From Dactylonectria macrodidyma (taxonomy: Eukaryota; Ascomycota; Sordariomycetes; Hypocreales; Nectriaceae): a stretch of DNA of 64,000 nt. Shown one piece after another: positions 9,401-23,055 of this stretch. The stretch covers positions 1,656,501 to 1,720,500 of the forward strand of contig JAGMUV010000002.1 of assembly GCA_020744425.1 (NCBI GenBank). Direction: 5' to 3'. The notes under the pieces are model-generated. The model worked only from the letters and a program-made list of their open reading frames with translations. It was not told the origin of the DNA and did no database searches. Numbering within the stretch: position 1 is the stretch's first letter; each line of letters begins with the position of its first letter. A program made the translations under genes and the position numbers.

Positions 9401-12400
9401 ATGAGGGGTTCTCGATGGGCTTCCTCACACTTCTCGATCGGGAGTCCGAGAAGATGCTTGTTCCCTTAATCACCCACCACCTGTTTGAAAGACATGGAAA
9501 TTCCCAATCATTACTATCACAAGCCCCGAAACACCCCAACGATGGCAAGCAATATGTTCGATTCAAGAACAAGAACCAAGATCGACAGTACTGGCTGTTC
9601 CAGGGAGAGGAGACCCCCGTCGAGAGAGACGACTACATTATCACTCCCTACGTGGAACGCAATTTACTCAACCTTGTTAGAGCAACATCGACAAGACGCT
9701 TCCCCGTCCTCATCCAAGGACCGACTTCTGCAGGAAAGACAAGTATGATTGAATACCTCGCGAATTTCACAGGGAACAAGTTCGTGCGTATCAACAACCA
9801 TGAACATACGGACCTCCAAGAGTACCTTGGTACCTACGTTTCTGGATCAGACGGGAAGCTACGTTTCCAAGAAGGTGTCCTTGTACAAGCGATGCGCAAA
9901 GGCCACTGGATCGTCCTCGATGAGCTCAACTTGGCGCCGACAGACGTTTTGGAGGCACTGAATCGACTATTAGATGACAACCGAGAGCTTTTGATTCCAG
10001 AAACCCAAGAAGTTGTCAGGCCCCACGAGAACTTCATTCTCTTCGCAACACAGAATCCTGCTGGTCTCTACGGCGGCAGAAAAGTTCTCTCCAGAGCGTT
10101 CCGGAACAGATTTCTCGAGTTGCACTTCGATGATATCCCCGAGGACGAGTTGGAGTTCATTCTTCAGCAGCGAAGCCGTAATACTTCTCCATCCGACTGC
10201 AAGCGAATTGTAACAGTCTACAAAGAACTCTCCAGGCTGCGACAAACCAGCAGAGTGTTTGAACAAAAAGACAGTTTTGCCACCCTTCGAGATTTGTTCC
10301 GATGGGCGCTACGAGAGGCCGACACTCGTGATGAGATTGCCGCACATGGCTTCATGCTGCTTGCAGAGAGAGTTCGAAACGAGGAGGAGCGCATTGCTGT
10401 GAAGGAAGTCATTGAAAAAGTGTTTAAGGTCAAGATCGACCCGCAAGAGATGTATTCTGCGACCGCTGCACCAGAACTCAAGAAACACAGCAAGCAGGAA
10501 AACAGTCAAGGTGTGGTTTGGACTCATGCTATGCGACGCCTGTATGTGCTCGTCGCCCGGGCATTGCGTAACAACGAACCCGTTCTTCTTGTCGGCGAAA
10601 CTGGCTGCGGAAAGACAACTGTCTGTCAACTCCTCGCTGAGGCCCTGCAAAAGGAACTTCACATTGTGAATGCTCATCAAAATACGGAAACAGGAGACCT
10701 CATTGGTTCCCAGAGGCCCATCCGTAACCGAGGAGCCATCACCGAGGCATTGGATGCTGATTTGAAAGCTGTTTTGCAGGAACTGGGTCTAGACACATCT
10801 GGCTCAGTCGAAGATCGCCTCGAACGATACAAGGTCCTCGACCAACCGATCGTCGACAAGATCCCTGTCCAGATCCAAGAAAAGATATCATTGAACGAGA
10901 CACGAAGCAAGGCTTTGTTCGAATGGGCGGATGGCAGTCTTGTCGAAGCAATGAGAGAAGGCCACTTCTTCCTGCTCGATGAAATTTCCCTGGCAGATGA
11001 TTCGGTCCTCGAGAGACTGAATTCCGTTCTAGAGCCTCAGAGAACGCTGTTGTTGGCCGAGAAAGGAGTTGATAATTCTTTTGTCGTTGGAGCGAGCGGG
11101 TTTCAGTTCTTTGCCACCATGAACCCTGGCGGTGACTTCGGCAAGAAAGAACTGTCGCCTGCCCTGCGAAATCGATTCACCGAGATTTGGGTACCTCCAT
11201 TGTCGGGAACTGAGGATATCTACGAAATCGTCTGGACTAAGCTCGCGGGTAACTCTAAGAAGTTGGTGGACATTATCGTCAAGTTTGCAGCGTGGTTTGG
11301 AGAGACGTTTAGGTCAATGGCTACAACTCCCTTCTCTGTCCGAGAGATCCTGGTCTGGGTACAATTCATCAACAATTTCCGGTCCGAGGATGCTGTCCTT
11401 TCGTTGGTACACGGTGCCTCCACCATCTTCATTGACAGCATTGGCGCAAATCCTTCGGCAATTCTAGCTACGGATCCAAAGTCAATCAATGAACAACGGC
11501 AGAAGTGTGTTGCGAAATTAAGCGAGCTCATTGGAAAAGATGTGTCTGAAGTATACCAGACACACCCTGAGTTGGTCATGGATGAAAGCTCTCTCACTAT
11601 CGGGCACTTCAGCGTTCCACGCGAGTCAACGGGTGTGGCAGATTCAGGTTTCGCTTTCCATGCCCCAACCACGCGTTTGAACGCCATGAGAGTTCTTCGA
11701 GCATTGCAGATGCAGAAACCAATTCTCCTCGAAGGAAGTCCCGGTGTTGGAAAGACTACTCTGGTTGCAGCCCTGTCTCAAGCATGTGGTCGACCACTGA
11801 CGAGGATCAACCTTTCTGATCAGACCGATTTGATGGACCTCTTTGGTACTGATGTGCCCGTCGAAGGAGCTGAAGCTGGAAACTTTGCGTGGAGAGATGC
11901 TCCATTCCTACAGGCCATGCAAAAGGGCGAATGGGTTCTCCTGGACGAGATGAATCTTGCTTCCCAGTCCGTGCTCGAAGGACTGAACGCTTGTCTCGAT
12001 CATCGCGGAGAGGTTTATGTCTCAGAACTGGACCAAGTCTTCAAGCGCCACCCGGATTTCCGTCTCTTTGCTGCGCAGAACCCCCACCACCAAGGAGGCG
12101 GTCGCAAGGGCCTGCCGAGCTCCTTTGTCAATCGGTTCATCGTCGTTTACGCGGATGTTTTCTCGGATGATGATTTGAAACTGATTGCAGCACACAATTA
12201 CCCTAAGACTCCTGCTGCGGTGATCGATCAATTGATCCAGTTTGTTTCCCAACTCGAGCACCAACTCGTGGTTGAGAGATCATTTGGCACACAGGGAAGT
12301 CCCTGGGAGTTCAACCTCCGTGATGTCCTTCGATGGTTGAAGCTTCTTAACTCGTCTGACCCACTTCTCCAAACCGCTCAAGTGGACGATTTCCTCAACA

Positions 12401-15400
12401 TCATTGTCAGGCAACGCTTTCGGACAGAGAGAGACCGAGAAGAAGTGAGTAAGCTCTTTGGTCTCGTTTCTGGCTCGTCGCCTCGAATCCATAACCTTTA
12501 CCATGACATCAACTCCACGTTTAGCCAGGTCGGCCTTGCTCTACTCAACAGGCAGCTCAACTCGCAGCCAGAGCGACTCCCCAATATTGACATTGTCCCG
12601 CGCCTTCCCGAGCTGGAGTCTCTCATGATATGTGTGAAGCAAAATATTCCATGTATTTTGAGCAGCCCCTCCGGTCATGGCAAATCCGTTCTGCTCGCGC
12701 ACGTTGCGGCGTTGGCGGGGAAGCCGCTCGTTGTTTTCCCTATGAACGCAGACATCGATACCATGGACCTTGTCGGCGGGTTCGAGCAAGCCGACCCTTT
12801 GCGCGAGGTCAATGCTGCGCTCCGAGGCCTGCAAGAGGAGATGCAGAACTCAATCATGTCTGCGGTGCCAGCCAAGGTTCCCACAGAAGCTCTTGAGCTT
12901 CTGCACTTGCTCGATAGTTTTTCTGGCGGCGCAGATACCCTTTCTACCATTGGTTCTTGCATAGAATCCCTCCTCGCGCGTATTCCCGCGGAATCTGAGA
13001 TTACCACGACCCTGTCGACAACACTCGCCCTTCTCCAAGGCCCGTTGGTCCTCGAAAACCCGCGTTTCGAGTGGCTCGATGGAGTCATCGTCAAAGCTCT
13101 ACAGATGGGACAATGGCTAGTTCTTGATAACGCCAACATGTGCAATGCTTCAGTCTTGGACAGACTGAATTCCCTACTCGAGCCTAACGGGTTCTTGAGC
13201 ATCAATGAGCACTGTGGTCCTGGCGGAGAACCTAGAATTGTCGAGCCTCATCCTGAGTTCCGCATCTTCTTGACAATGGACCCTCGGTACGGCGAACTTT
13301 CACGTGCGATGAGAAACCGTGCCGTTGAGATTCACATCCACGATGAACCTCCTAACCCTGAAGTTTGTTTCAACAGGGTGACAAGTGTCGAGAGTGGCTT
13401 GCAGAGGTACAAAAGGTCTCAGCAGATATCGGAGACTGTTTCCGAGGAGGCTGGGTCCCTAGATACAACCCAAGCTGCTCTTGAGACACTGTCTATTACG
13501 GACTTGTCGCTTCTTCCCCGTTACGCAAGCAACCCCCCCGTTAATGACGCCGAGACACCTGAATTCTCGCAAAGCTTGCAAGACTTGGTCAAGTTCCTTC
13601 ATTCAACAAACGGCTCAGGCGGTATTACTCCTATTCACCACTTGTACTCTTCCCTCCCCGACTTTAACTCCATTGGACTGTCCACCGCCCAGGTATGTAT
13701 TGCCTCATTGTGTCGCGAAGCTACGAAACTAACCCGAGCGCAGCCCATCCACCCCCTTGTCAACTATCCAATCGCTCAACTGTTGCCAAGCCCGGACCAA
13801 GGAAAATGGCTTGCCGCGTGTCTTGAATTTCACCGTGATATTTTCCGACTCCAAACAGTTCTAGAAGATCATCACAGTCAGGCTCAGGCTACGAAATTGT
13901 CATCCTTGAACCGGCTTCAGAGATCACTCATCAGCGACCGAGTCGCCGCTGTGTCGAAGGACTCGACAGTAAAACTCGCCCCGTTCCTGATGCACACCAT
14001 CATCACAATGCGGGAATGGCTCGGCTTCAATTTCGAGTCAGCCGATACGTGGATGGTGAGTTCTCTTGATCAAAAGCTGTATTTAATACTGAAATGTTTT
14101 AGGAGCGCGTTCGGATCCTTCGAGCTATGATACTCTATGTTGAGCGAACAATTAAGCTGTCGTCAGATGTCGACTTCGATGACGCTAAGTTCCAGGCTCA
14201 CCTTGCGCAGGGCGCTAATCTCCTACAAAAGCACCTTGATGCATCGGTTGGGAGCCATGAACGTAGCTTCATCTCTGATCTCTTAGAAAAGCTGAGCCAG
14301 GCATTCACCAGTGGCTTTAAGTTGTCAACGGGTTTGAGCATGGAAATCCTCTGGCAGATATTCCGCCCAACACCAATGCCTACCAAGTCAATTCTAGACC
14401 GGTCTTTAGAAGTCGAAAAACTCGGAGCTCGATTTGATGCACTTCGATGGAAGGCTGGAGCCTCGATTTCAGATTTGTCAAAGGCCATGGTCACTCTTGA
14501 GAAGGCGTCGGGTATTCTCAGAGGCGACGTCCCAAATGCTGACGAACTTGTTAACGATCTGACCACTGAGATCGAGTCCCTGGAAGCACGTATAGGCGCA
14601 TCAGGAGTGGACCTGAAGCCGTTCCTCGCCTTTCAGTTCGAGACCTTGCGACAGGTTTCACTTCTTACCTCCTTGTCAAATGACTTTGGCCTCGACCAAC
14701 CCAATCAGGAGTTAATGGTGTTATCCGATGTGCCCACAAGAGCCGGAATTATGCTTGCTAGCTCGAGTCGACAGGCAGCTCTTCTTCAATCCGTGGAAAA
14801 CTTGGTTTACCAGAACCAATTCTCCTGGGATGGGAAATTCTCAACCTCTTTGTGGTCCAAGTTGGAGACAATCGGATCTGTCAGTTTGAACTCTTTGGCC
14901 CTGCTTGAGGCAGAACTGCCAATCGTTGTGCGACAACTTGCCAACCTCACCGTCAATCTTGCCGTCGATCCAGTTTTCAGACTGAACCAAGTTCTTTGGA
15001 AGCTGGTTCATGAAATTTTCAAGGCTCACGGAGACGATCTGGGTGAAGCCGCCGTCATTGCCATGGATCAAATTTCACAGGGCCCCGTTGACATGTCTTC
15101 CAACTCCCCTGCTTTTGATGGCGTTCTAGGCGCCATCGAAGCTGAGCATTTACGACAAATAACTATCGAGCACCTCATCCCAGTCATCAAGGCTCTGATT
15201 GCGGCGCAGCAAGCTCCCGAGAAGCAAACGTACCTCTCTGCTTTTGCATGGATTCACTTCAGCATTGGAGCTGTCAAGCTCTATGTCCCAGACCGCATCT
15301 TTGATCCGCAAAGCCGACCTAAGATAGAGCGAGAGTTTTTCGAAGAGATGCACGATCTCCTCAATGGCCATGTTGTCGCGTTGCGAGCCTTCGAGACGCG

Positions 15401-18400
15401 TTTTACTGGGCAAGATGCTAACGAGCGTATCCGAAACCGGGAACAAGAGGTGGTTGATCTCGGTCCCTTGCCAAAAGAGGTTCTGCCAATCTACCGACCA
15501 GAGCAGTCGGAACTTAGTCGACTGCATGCTGAATTTTCCAACGTTTTGAAGGCTGTTACCGGGCCTAGTCTGGCCTCGGCTCTTCAGTTCGTCGACTCTG
15601 ACCCAGCACGTGCTACTGAGGAGTTGAAGCTTGTCAAAGAAAACGTGCTTCGGCTCTTGGATCGACTGTCCACTCGATTTGAGGCCTATCAGGACATGAC
15701 GCGGCCAACTTCAAACCTCCTGCGATGTCTCTTGGTTGGCCTCTCTTTGTGCGATGCAAGCTCGGCCGCAAAGCTTACTCCTGCTTCCGAAGAAATACTT
15801 CAAATCACACCCTTCTTTGGAGGCACTATGTGGGATCAGACCACCGGGGCATTTTCGGGAAGAAGCCTCGAGTTTTTGACCTACATGAGTGCCGTTGTCA
15901 CCATGGAAGATGTCAACAATGTCACCCCCAGGGCCCGTGAACTGGTTTTCGAATCTTTCCACATGTTCTATGATGAGTGGACCAAGAGACTTGAGGCTGA
16001 TCGCAAAGAAGCGGCCGCCAATGGCAGTCTCTACCGCTTCCGGGGCAGCTACGAAGATGAAGAGGAATTTGATGCAGAAGAATTCAACGAGCTTTTCCCT
16101 AGCTATGATGACGATGATGAAGCCACCAAGAAGCCACCAGCCGATAAACGAGACGAGGTACGCGATCAGTCTCTACGAGTGGCGGCAGTCCACAAGCAAA
16201 TCTTCCTCGATCGACAGGAGCCCACGGCTGCCCTTGAAGATCTGTGCCGGATCGTGGGGCATCGAATTAGCAGCGAAACTGCAGCTCATACTAACATTGA
16301 TCGTGGTCTGACGAGTAAGATGCTAGCTAGCACGATGCTTTTGGCCAGTGAAAAGATTGAGTCGCTCTCGGCCGCAGCCGATAAGTCGTACAATATCTAC
16401 ATCGATGCGAACATTCCAGAGGCTCGCCAACTTGTTGATTTAGTTCACAAGATCAAGGCTCGATTTCGAGAACTCCAACTTGTCGACGAAATTGGACACA
16501 TGCAGCCGTTGGCAGATGTTCTCGAGGCTTGTGATAAACTTCTCGAGCTCGTCCACACCGAACCCTTGATCAAGATTCTGCCAAAGGTGGAATATCTGCA
16601 TGGCCATGTTTACGAGTGGCAATTTGGAGGATGGGCCAGTCGTGTGCACGCGGTTCTGCCCCTCCACAATGCGCTTACTGACACTGTCATCCGCTGGCGA
16701 CGATTGGAGCTCTCCACCTGGGCCAATCTCTTCGACATGGAGCAGAAAAAATGTGAAGATGATGCTTATTCCTGGTGGTTTGTTGCCTATCAGGTTGTTA
16801 TTGCCGTACCCTTGTCCATGGTGGCTTCAGCGGAAGAATTGAAGATTTATGCAAGCTCGCTGATTGAGAGTCTCAGAGTATATTTCTCGACTTCCATCAT
16901 TGGCCAGTTTAAGGCTCGGCTGGCCTTGCTCAGACAACTTCAGAGTCACCTGCAACTTCTGGTCATTGACTACCCTTTGTTGGATGTCATTATCAACCCT
17001 TTAACGAACTTCATCCTTTACTTCACCCGATACGAAAAGACCATAGGTGAAGCGATTCAAAAGGGGCGCCTTCCGATTGAAAAGAAGATGAAGGATGTCC
17101 TGCTCGTGGCCAGCTGGAAAGATACCAACATCACCGCCCTGCGAGAGAGCGCCCGAAAGTCGCACCAGAAACTCTTCCGCCTTGTCAGAAAGTTCCGTGG
17201 TGTTCTCGGCCAAGAAGCAAAGCAGGTCATTGAGCAGGGACTACCAGATGAAATTGTGACTCGCGAATCTCAGTCAGTCGAGAGATATGCCTCTATTGAT
17301 GTTCTCCCCGAGGCATCTGCCCGCCTGAAGGAGACCATTCCAGGATGGGCCGATCACCACCGTCGCCTTGCCAATGTTTCGAAGACGGTTAGTGTCATGC
17401 GAAGGGTTTCGGAGTCTCCAGAAATGACCAGCGCGGTCCCTCAAGCTGTGGATGACTTCATCTCAAGCTTGAACGAGTCGATGGCCGAGCTTCGAAAAGA
17501 AACACCGCCTTTCTTGAACGACGAAAACAAGGACCAAATAAAGCACTTGAAAATCAGAAAGCGGAAGTTGTTTGCGGACACCTTGCGCGATCTACGACAG
17601 ATGGGTCTGAAGTTCAACCTTGGACAAGACCGACTCGCTGAGCAGGATTCACTTTCGGCCATCCTCACTTCGATCCAGCCAGTTACACTCCCCGGAAACA
17701 AGTCGATGGAAGCCGTTGAATATTACTTCCACAAGATTCTCGATCTTGTCCCAAGGGTCAGAATTGCCGCACGAGATCACTCGGAGGACCTTACCGGCGC
17801 TGAGGTTACGCGAAGTCTTGGCTTTGTCGAGGGCATGCTCAACCTCCTTTTAAGGCAGAGGAGCTCTCTTTCGATGGCTGCTCGATCGTTATCGGCACTC
17901 CAGAAATCAACCAGCCAGCTCCAATGCCTCGGAAACTTTACGGATAACGGCAACTTGATCCGAAAGAGTGCTCGCTCCGACTCGGATCGCCTTCTTCCCT
18001 GGCTGAATCAGGTGGTTAAATTCGCTAGCCGTCTCATCCAGGTCCACGAAAAACTGAGTGAGTCAAAACATGACTCGGTCTTGAGAGAATTGACTTCCTG
18101 GTCTGGTCGGTTCCAAACACTCCAGATAGCCTACCAAGCCCTCAGTCAATTACCAGAAGAACTGATCTCAGAGGGGGCGGTAAAGGTGGAAGAAGAATTT
18201 TCTAGTGATTTGGAGAACTTCCGCAGCAGCCTCGATAAGATGGCCTCGGAGAAGCCATCTCTTGGATTCATTCTTCAGCAACTCCGCGGCTGGTCTAAGA
18301 TCACATCGCACAAGCTCGATGCTCACACATCTGAGCTCGAGCTGTCGACATTTGCTAATGCCGTCTCAACGCTCTGCGACAAGGTTCTTGTAGCTGTTGA

Positions 18401-21353
18401 GGGAGCAAGAAAGGTGGCTGCCGAAATTCCTAGAAAGGAGGATGAGCCTGGCTGGCTCACAAAGCATGGCGATGGTTTCTTATCTCTGATCAAGAAGCTT
18501 CACATTGATGAAGTCGAGAAGAGCACTACAAGCTGTATCGGAATGCTGAAGCACATTGATCTGGATCAACCACATCTGAATCAAGCAGCCATGGGATTGA
18601 TGGCTGTGGCAACACCCATCATGGCCGAATACCTTGCTTTGTGCCAACAATCTGTCGCACAAGTTGTCAATATCCACAGCTCATTGGCGCACATGGCATA
18701 CAACCTGACCAAGTCTCTCAACCAGATTGTTTCTCAAGGGTTTTGCACCCCTCAAGAAAAGTCGGACGAGACTTCTGGGGAGTCAAACAAGGTGGAATCT
18801 GGAACTGGTCTTGGCGATGGAGAAGGCGCCGAAGATATCAGCAAGGACATCCAACCTGATGAAGACCTCTCTGAGTTAGCCCAGGAAGCCAATAAGGAAG
18901 AGAGTGGAGAAATGGAGGACGAGAAAGACGCCGTGGATATGGCGGATGAAGAGTTGGAGGGTGACATGGGCAGTGTTGACGGGGCCGATGAAGATGAAGA
19001 GGGGTCTAAGAACGGGGAGGAAGAGGAAGAGAATGACGACATTGATGAGGAGGCAGGAGACGTCGATGATCTAGACCCCACGGCTGTCGATGAGAAGATG
19101 TGGGACGGAGAAGATGAGGACAAGGCAGAGAAGGATCAGCAAGGAGACAAGGCCAAGGGCCAGAAGAAAGATGACGAACAGATGGCTGCTGACGAAGATG
19201 CGAAGAAGCAAGAAGGCGAAGAAGATGCAGAGGTGGAAGACGCTGGTGAACAGGAGGATGAAGAAGTCGATGCCGAAGAAGAAGATGTCAAGGCCCAAGA
19301 GGAGATGAATCGACAAGAGCAGACTGCAGAGGAGAACGACACCCTTGCTCTCCCCGATGAGATGGACCTAGACCTCGGCGACGAGCAGGAATCGGCCTCA
19401 GACAGCGATGACCTAGACGCGCTGTCGGATATTGAAGAGGAAAAGCAAGAGGGTGAGGATCAGGAAATGGGCGAGGACAAAGACAATGAGTCCGACGACG
19501 GTGCTGCCGAGGCACAGCTTCAAGAAGAAGCCCAAGAGAATGAGCCGGAGGCCGGCGAAGAAGAAGACGAAGAGGCCGAGGAACAGAAGGGAGCCGACGA
19601 AGTCCAGGAAGAGCCCCGAGCGGAGGATGAAGAAGAGGAGAAGCTTGATGAGTCTGAACAGCAGACAGAACAGATTCCACCTCAGGACAACGCGACCGCA
19701 GACAAAGATAATACGGCGCCTAGCGACGTTAAGAGCTCTGGACAGGATCAAAACGCCGACTCCATGGATTTGGACGAAAAGTTCCAAAGCAACGCAGCTC
19801 AGCAAGAGGACGGCGAAATGGGTGATGGAGCTGCCGATCAAGACACAAGCGCAGGCAACAAGGGATCCATGTCTCGATCGAAGGAGACAATGGAAAAAGC
19901 CAAACAAGAACAAGATAGCGAGGATTCGGCACGCAGCGACCCATTCAAGAAGCTTGGTGACGCTCTGGAACGATGGCATCGGCAACAGGAGGACATCAAG
20001 AGCGCTGATCCTACGGACGACAACCAGGAAGATCAACAGCAGAAGCCGGATGCAGATCAAAGTCGAAGAGAATTCCAGCACCTCCAAGACGACAATACGG
20101 CTGCAGACACGCAAGCCATGGGGACTGCAGATGATGACCAGGTCCAACCTATGGATGAGTCGATGGCTATTGACGAGGAGAAGCAAGACCCCTCCAGCCG
20201 CCTAATGGAAGAAGACAAGAACGAAGAGGCTGAGCAGGAGGCTGATAAGATGGATACGGCTGATTCAGCTGAAGCGCCCGAGGCGAACAAGCAAGATGAT
20301 GACAAGGATCAAGACGATACTCGATCTGGCGTGAAGACACGACAAGGCAACTACAATCGTGAATCCACTCCTCTGGAACCAGAAGCGCCGATGACAGATG
20401 AAGACGACGGTGAGGTTGAGATCCAAGAGACATCGACCCAGCTCTCGACAACACACATCTCAGATGAACGGCCTCTTCGGGACTTTGGCGAGTCGATGCA
20501 GCAATGGTCAGAGTTTCAAACCAAGACACACTCACTGTCGCTTGCTCTGACATCGCAACTTCGGTTGATCTTGACGCCCTCGCAGTCGACCAAACTCTCT
20601 GGAGCATTCCGGACGGGTAAGCGGCTCAACATCAAGCGCATTATCCCGTACATTGCATCGAGCTACAAGCGGGACAAGATCTGGATGCGACGGGCTATCC
20701 CGACGAAGCGCACGTACCAGATCATGCTCTGCGTGGACGACAGCAAGAGCATGGGAGAGTCATCGTCGGGAACGCTGGCAATGGAGTCCTTGGTCATGGT
20801 GTCGCGATCGCTGACAATGCTGGAGGCTGGCCAAGTGGGCGTCATGGGGTTCGGTGCTGATGTCTTTACGGCTCACGCCTTGACGGACCCATTTGCGTCC
20901 GATGCGGGAGCCAAGGTGCTCCAGAAGTTCAGCTTCGCTCAAGACCGGACCGACATTGGCCTTCTCATACACGAAACCATGGAGACATTCCGAAGAGCCC
21001 GACAGCAGAGCAGTGGTGGCTCGGACCTGTGGCAGCTGGCTCTGATCCTCTCTGACGGGTTGACGCCCTCGTCGGCGCACGACTCGATCCGACGGCAGCT
21101 TCGCGAGGCAATGGAGGAGAGAGTTATGATTGTGTTCATCATCATGGACGACACAGAGAAGAAGAAGGGAGACAGCGTGTTGGAGCTGAAAGAGGCCAGG
21201 TTTGTGCAAGACGGTGGAGAGAGTCGGGTTGTGATTGAGCGATACCTGGACACATTTCCGTTCCAGTACTATCTCATTGTGCACCACCTGGATGAGCTGC
21301 CAAGCGCGTTGGCGGGATTGCTGCGGACGTGGTTCGCGGAAGTTAATGCTTGA
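6448..21353 (+). CDS. MDN1: Midasin, giant dynein-related AAA+ ATPase of 60S ribosome assembly
   Basis: Midasin (Rea1/Mdn1) removes assembly factors from pre-60S particles by ATP-driven pulling. Exons 6448-13692, 13744-14055 and 14103-21353 give about 4,935 residues, the usual family size. Six AAA modules are seen through their P-loops: GLPGVGKT (about residue 309), GETGIGKT (642), GPTSAGKT (1091), GETGCGKT (1383), GSPGVGKT (1763) and a divergent SPSGHGKS (2072). Walker B motifs such as LLDEINLAS and VLDELNLAP follow. A long helical linker comes next. Then there is a very acidic D/E-rich stretch (coding 18,780-20,300), and finally a C-terminal MIDAS domain with the DxSxS metal site, VDDSKSMG at about residue 4731, which binds the Ubl domains of Ytm1 and Rsa4. 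The second intron (47 bp) is required to keep the frame. The first (51 bp) is in frame and inferred from motifs. An in-frame ATG at 6400 would add 16 residues; the one at 6448 has the better context (ACCATGG). Confidence 0.95.
13693..13743 (+). other. In-frame intron of MDN1 (51 bp)
   Basis: Donor GTATGT, branch-like CTAAC (in AAACTAACCC) and acceptor CGCAG. The segment is a multiple of three long and has no stop, so the frame stays open whether or not it is spliced. Retention would insert 17 residues between STAQ and PIHPLVNYP. Motif quality favours splicing. Confidence 0.75.
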
Positions 21354-22134
21354 TTGAGAGGAAGAGGAGGAGAGAGACATAGAGTTGCGAGTGGAGATGG
21401 TGAGCTCTTGAAGAGGTCTGAATGCATATGATGGAGTTTGGGTTGCTAGTTGGTTGTTTAGATGTGGGACTTTGCATTGCTGGAGCACTACGACGTTGAT
21501 TGATTGATTGATTGATTGTTTGATTGATTGATTGAATTTCTATAAATAGAGGGAACTGAAAAGCATAGAATTGATCTTTATTATCGTATTTTGAGAGTGT
21601 GCCCTGAATAGGTATCTTGTCTCTTAGTCTTGTTATTGAAGCAGTGTAGATCCTCACTAACAATGTACCACGAATTAGCGTGTAAGTTTAGCAGCCCATG
21701 CTAACCCCGCTTCCGCTGCCCCGCGCTGTGATGACATATTGGGGCCATTTATTAGGGGGAGTCATGGACTGATAAATGAGGTGTGGTACCTGTCATAACC
21801 ATCAACCTCAGCTCTACAACTCGCCTCTCTAAAGCCATTCCTTGCTCTGGGTGACATTAATTTGTTTTCTCTCCTGTCCTCTAGACTAACCCATCTCTCT
21901 CAGATCCCCCCCCACAGCTCATCTCTCTAGATGCAAGCGTTCCGCCCCTGTCGACGCGGCCTGTGTAGATCGCAACCTTATCCTGATCGACTTCAGCTCG
22001 TCGCTAGCTTTGTTCCCCGCCGCAACTACCATCACCACCGCCACTCTCATTATTACCCTCGGCAGTCTCCCGCCCCTGGATTTGGATTCTCAGCTGCAAA
22101 CAACCGCCATCCTGAGCGGCTGCAGCTTCGCACA
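21354..22134. other. Intergenic / upstream region of the isochorismatase gene
   Basis: Holds the MDN1 3' region, a TTGA tetranucleotide repeat (21496-21535), then promoter sequence with pyrimidine-rich runs before 21931. From 21931 an in-frame upstream ATG could extend the next gene. Confidence 0.55.
21496..21535. repeat. TTGA microsatellite, about 10 units with one interruption
   Basis: Consecutive TTGA units broken once by a TTGT-like unit near 21517-21520. It lies in the 3' region of MDN1, about 140 bp after the stop codon. Confidence 0.9.
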
Positions 22135-23055
22135 ATGACGTCCTCGGCCGCGACTGAGCTGCGGTTCAGTGAGTTTTTATTTTATTTTTATTTTATATAA
22201 ATCTGCTCTTCAATTGTTGCGAATACGATCTGACCACCCAGATAGAGAACCCTGCGATTCTGTACGTGGCTGATGACCTACTTGGTTAACCTCGCCCATT
22301 CCGACGAGAGCCAACGACGGCACATGAGGATGAAAAGCTAAACATCACAGTGTTTGCGATATCCAGGACAAGTTCCGCAATGCAATCCATGAGTTTGACA
22401 AGATGTGCGCATGAACCTGTTTTAATATGTTTGCCTTGCCTCAGCGCAGCCCCTCACTCTCAATTCTCGCTCCTCAACACCAAAACCAGCCATCACCAAC
22501 TCAAATCCCAGCCTCATCCCGCACTACCACCCAAATGCTAACCCCTCCAGCGTCCTCACCACCCAAAAGCTCCTCAAATTCGCTAAACCGCTCTCCGTCC
22601 CCGTCATCGCCACCACGCAAACCTCGGCCAAGCTCGGTCCGACCGTCTCGGCCCTCGCGGAGCTGTTGCCGTCGCCGCCGCACGATAAGACGCGCTTCTC
22701 CATGTTCATCCCGCCCGTCGTCGCGGCTCTGCCCGTGCCGTCGCAGATTGCCCTGGTCGGTATCGAGTCTCACATCTGCATCACCCAGACTGCCCTGGAC
22801 TTGAGAGATGCCGGCCATCGCGTCTACGTCATCGCAGACGGCGTGTCTTCGTGTAATCCCGGAGAGGTTGGCGTCGCATTGGATCGCCTGCGCTCCGAGC
22901 CCGGCATCACTGTTACCTCGAGTGAGAGTTGGATGTACGAGTGCGTTGGAGATGCTTCACACCCGGCCTTCAAGGGCCTCATCGGCGTCGTAAAGGGGTC
23001 AATGGCCGACACCAAGAAGGTTTGGGAGTCGCTGACCCCTGGTCCCAAGATTTGA
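22135..23055 (+). CDS. Isochorismatase-family cysteine hydrolase (ISOC1/ISOC2-like)
   Basis: A small alpha/beta hydrolase of the isochorismatase/nicotinamidase fold; the substrate of the eukaryotic ISOC branch is unknown. Exons 22135-22168, 22246-22261 (16 nt), 22351-22404 and 22551-23055 give 202 residues. Splicing was fixed by the conserved start KNPAILVCDIQDKFRNAIHEFDKIVLTTQKLLKF. The expected catalytic triad is present: Asp20 (VCDIQ), Lys81 (HDKTRF) and Cys111 (IESHICITQ). The last exon holds most of the fold. An upstream in-frame ATG at 21931 would add 68 residues rich in arginine and nearly free of acidic residues, which resembles a mitochondrial presequence. The ATG at 22135 has A at -3 and gives the usual length. 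The intron 2 donor (GTACGT) and intron 3 donor (GTGCGC) are acceptable but not ideal. Confidence 0.85.

Noticed and set aside
19413..20205. 257-codon open frames on both strands inside MDN1
   Set aside because: They are alternate readings of the Asp/Glu codon-rich acidic region, giving Lys/Arg-rich or Leu-rich low-complexity products.
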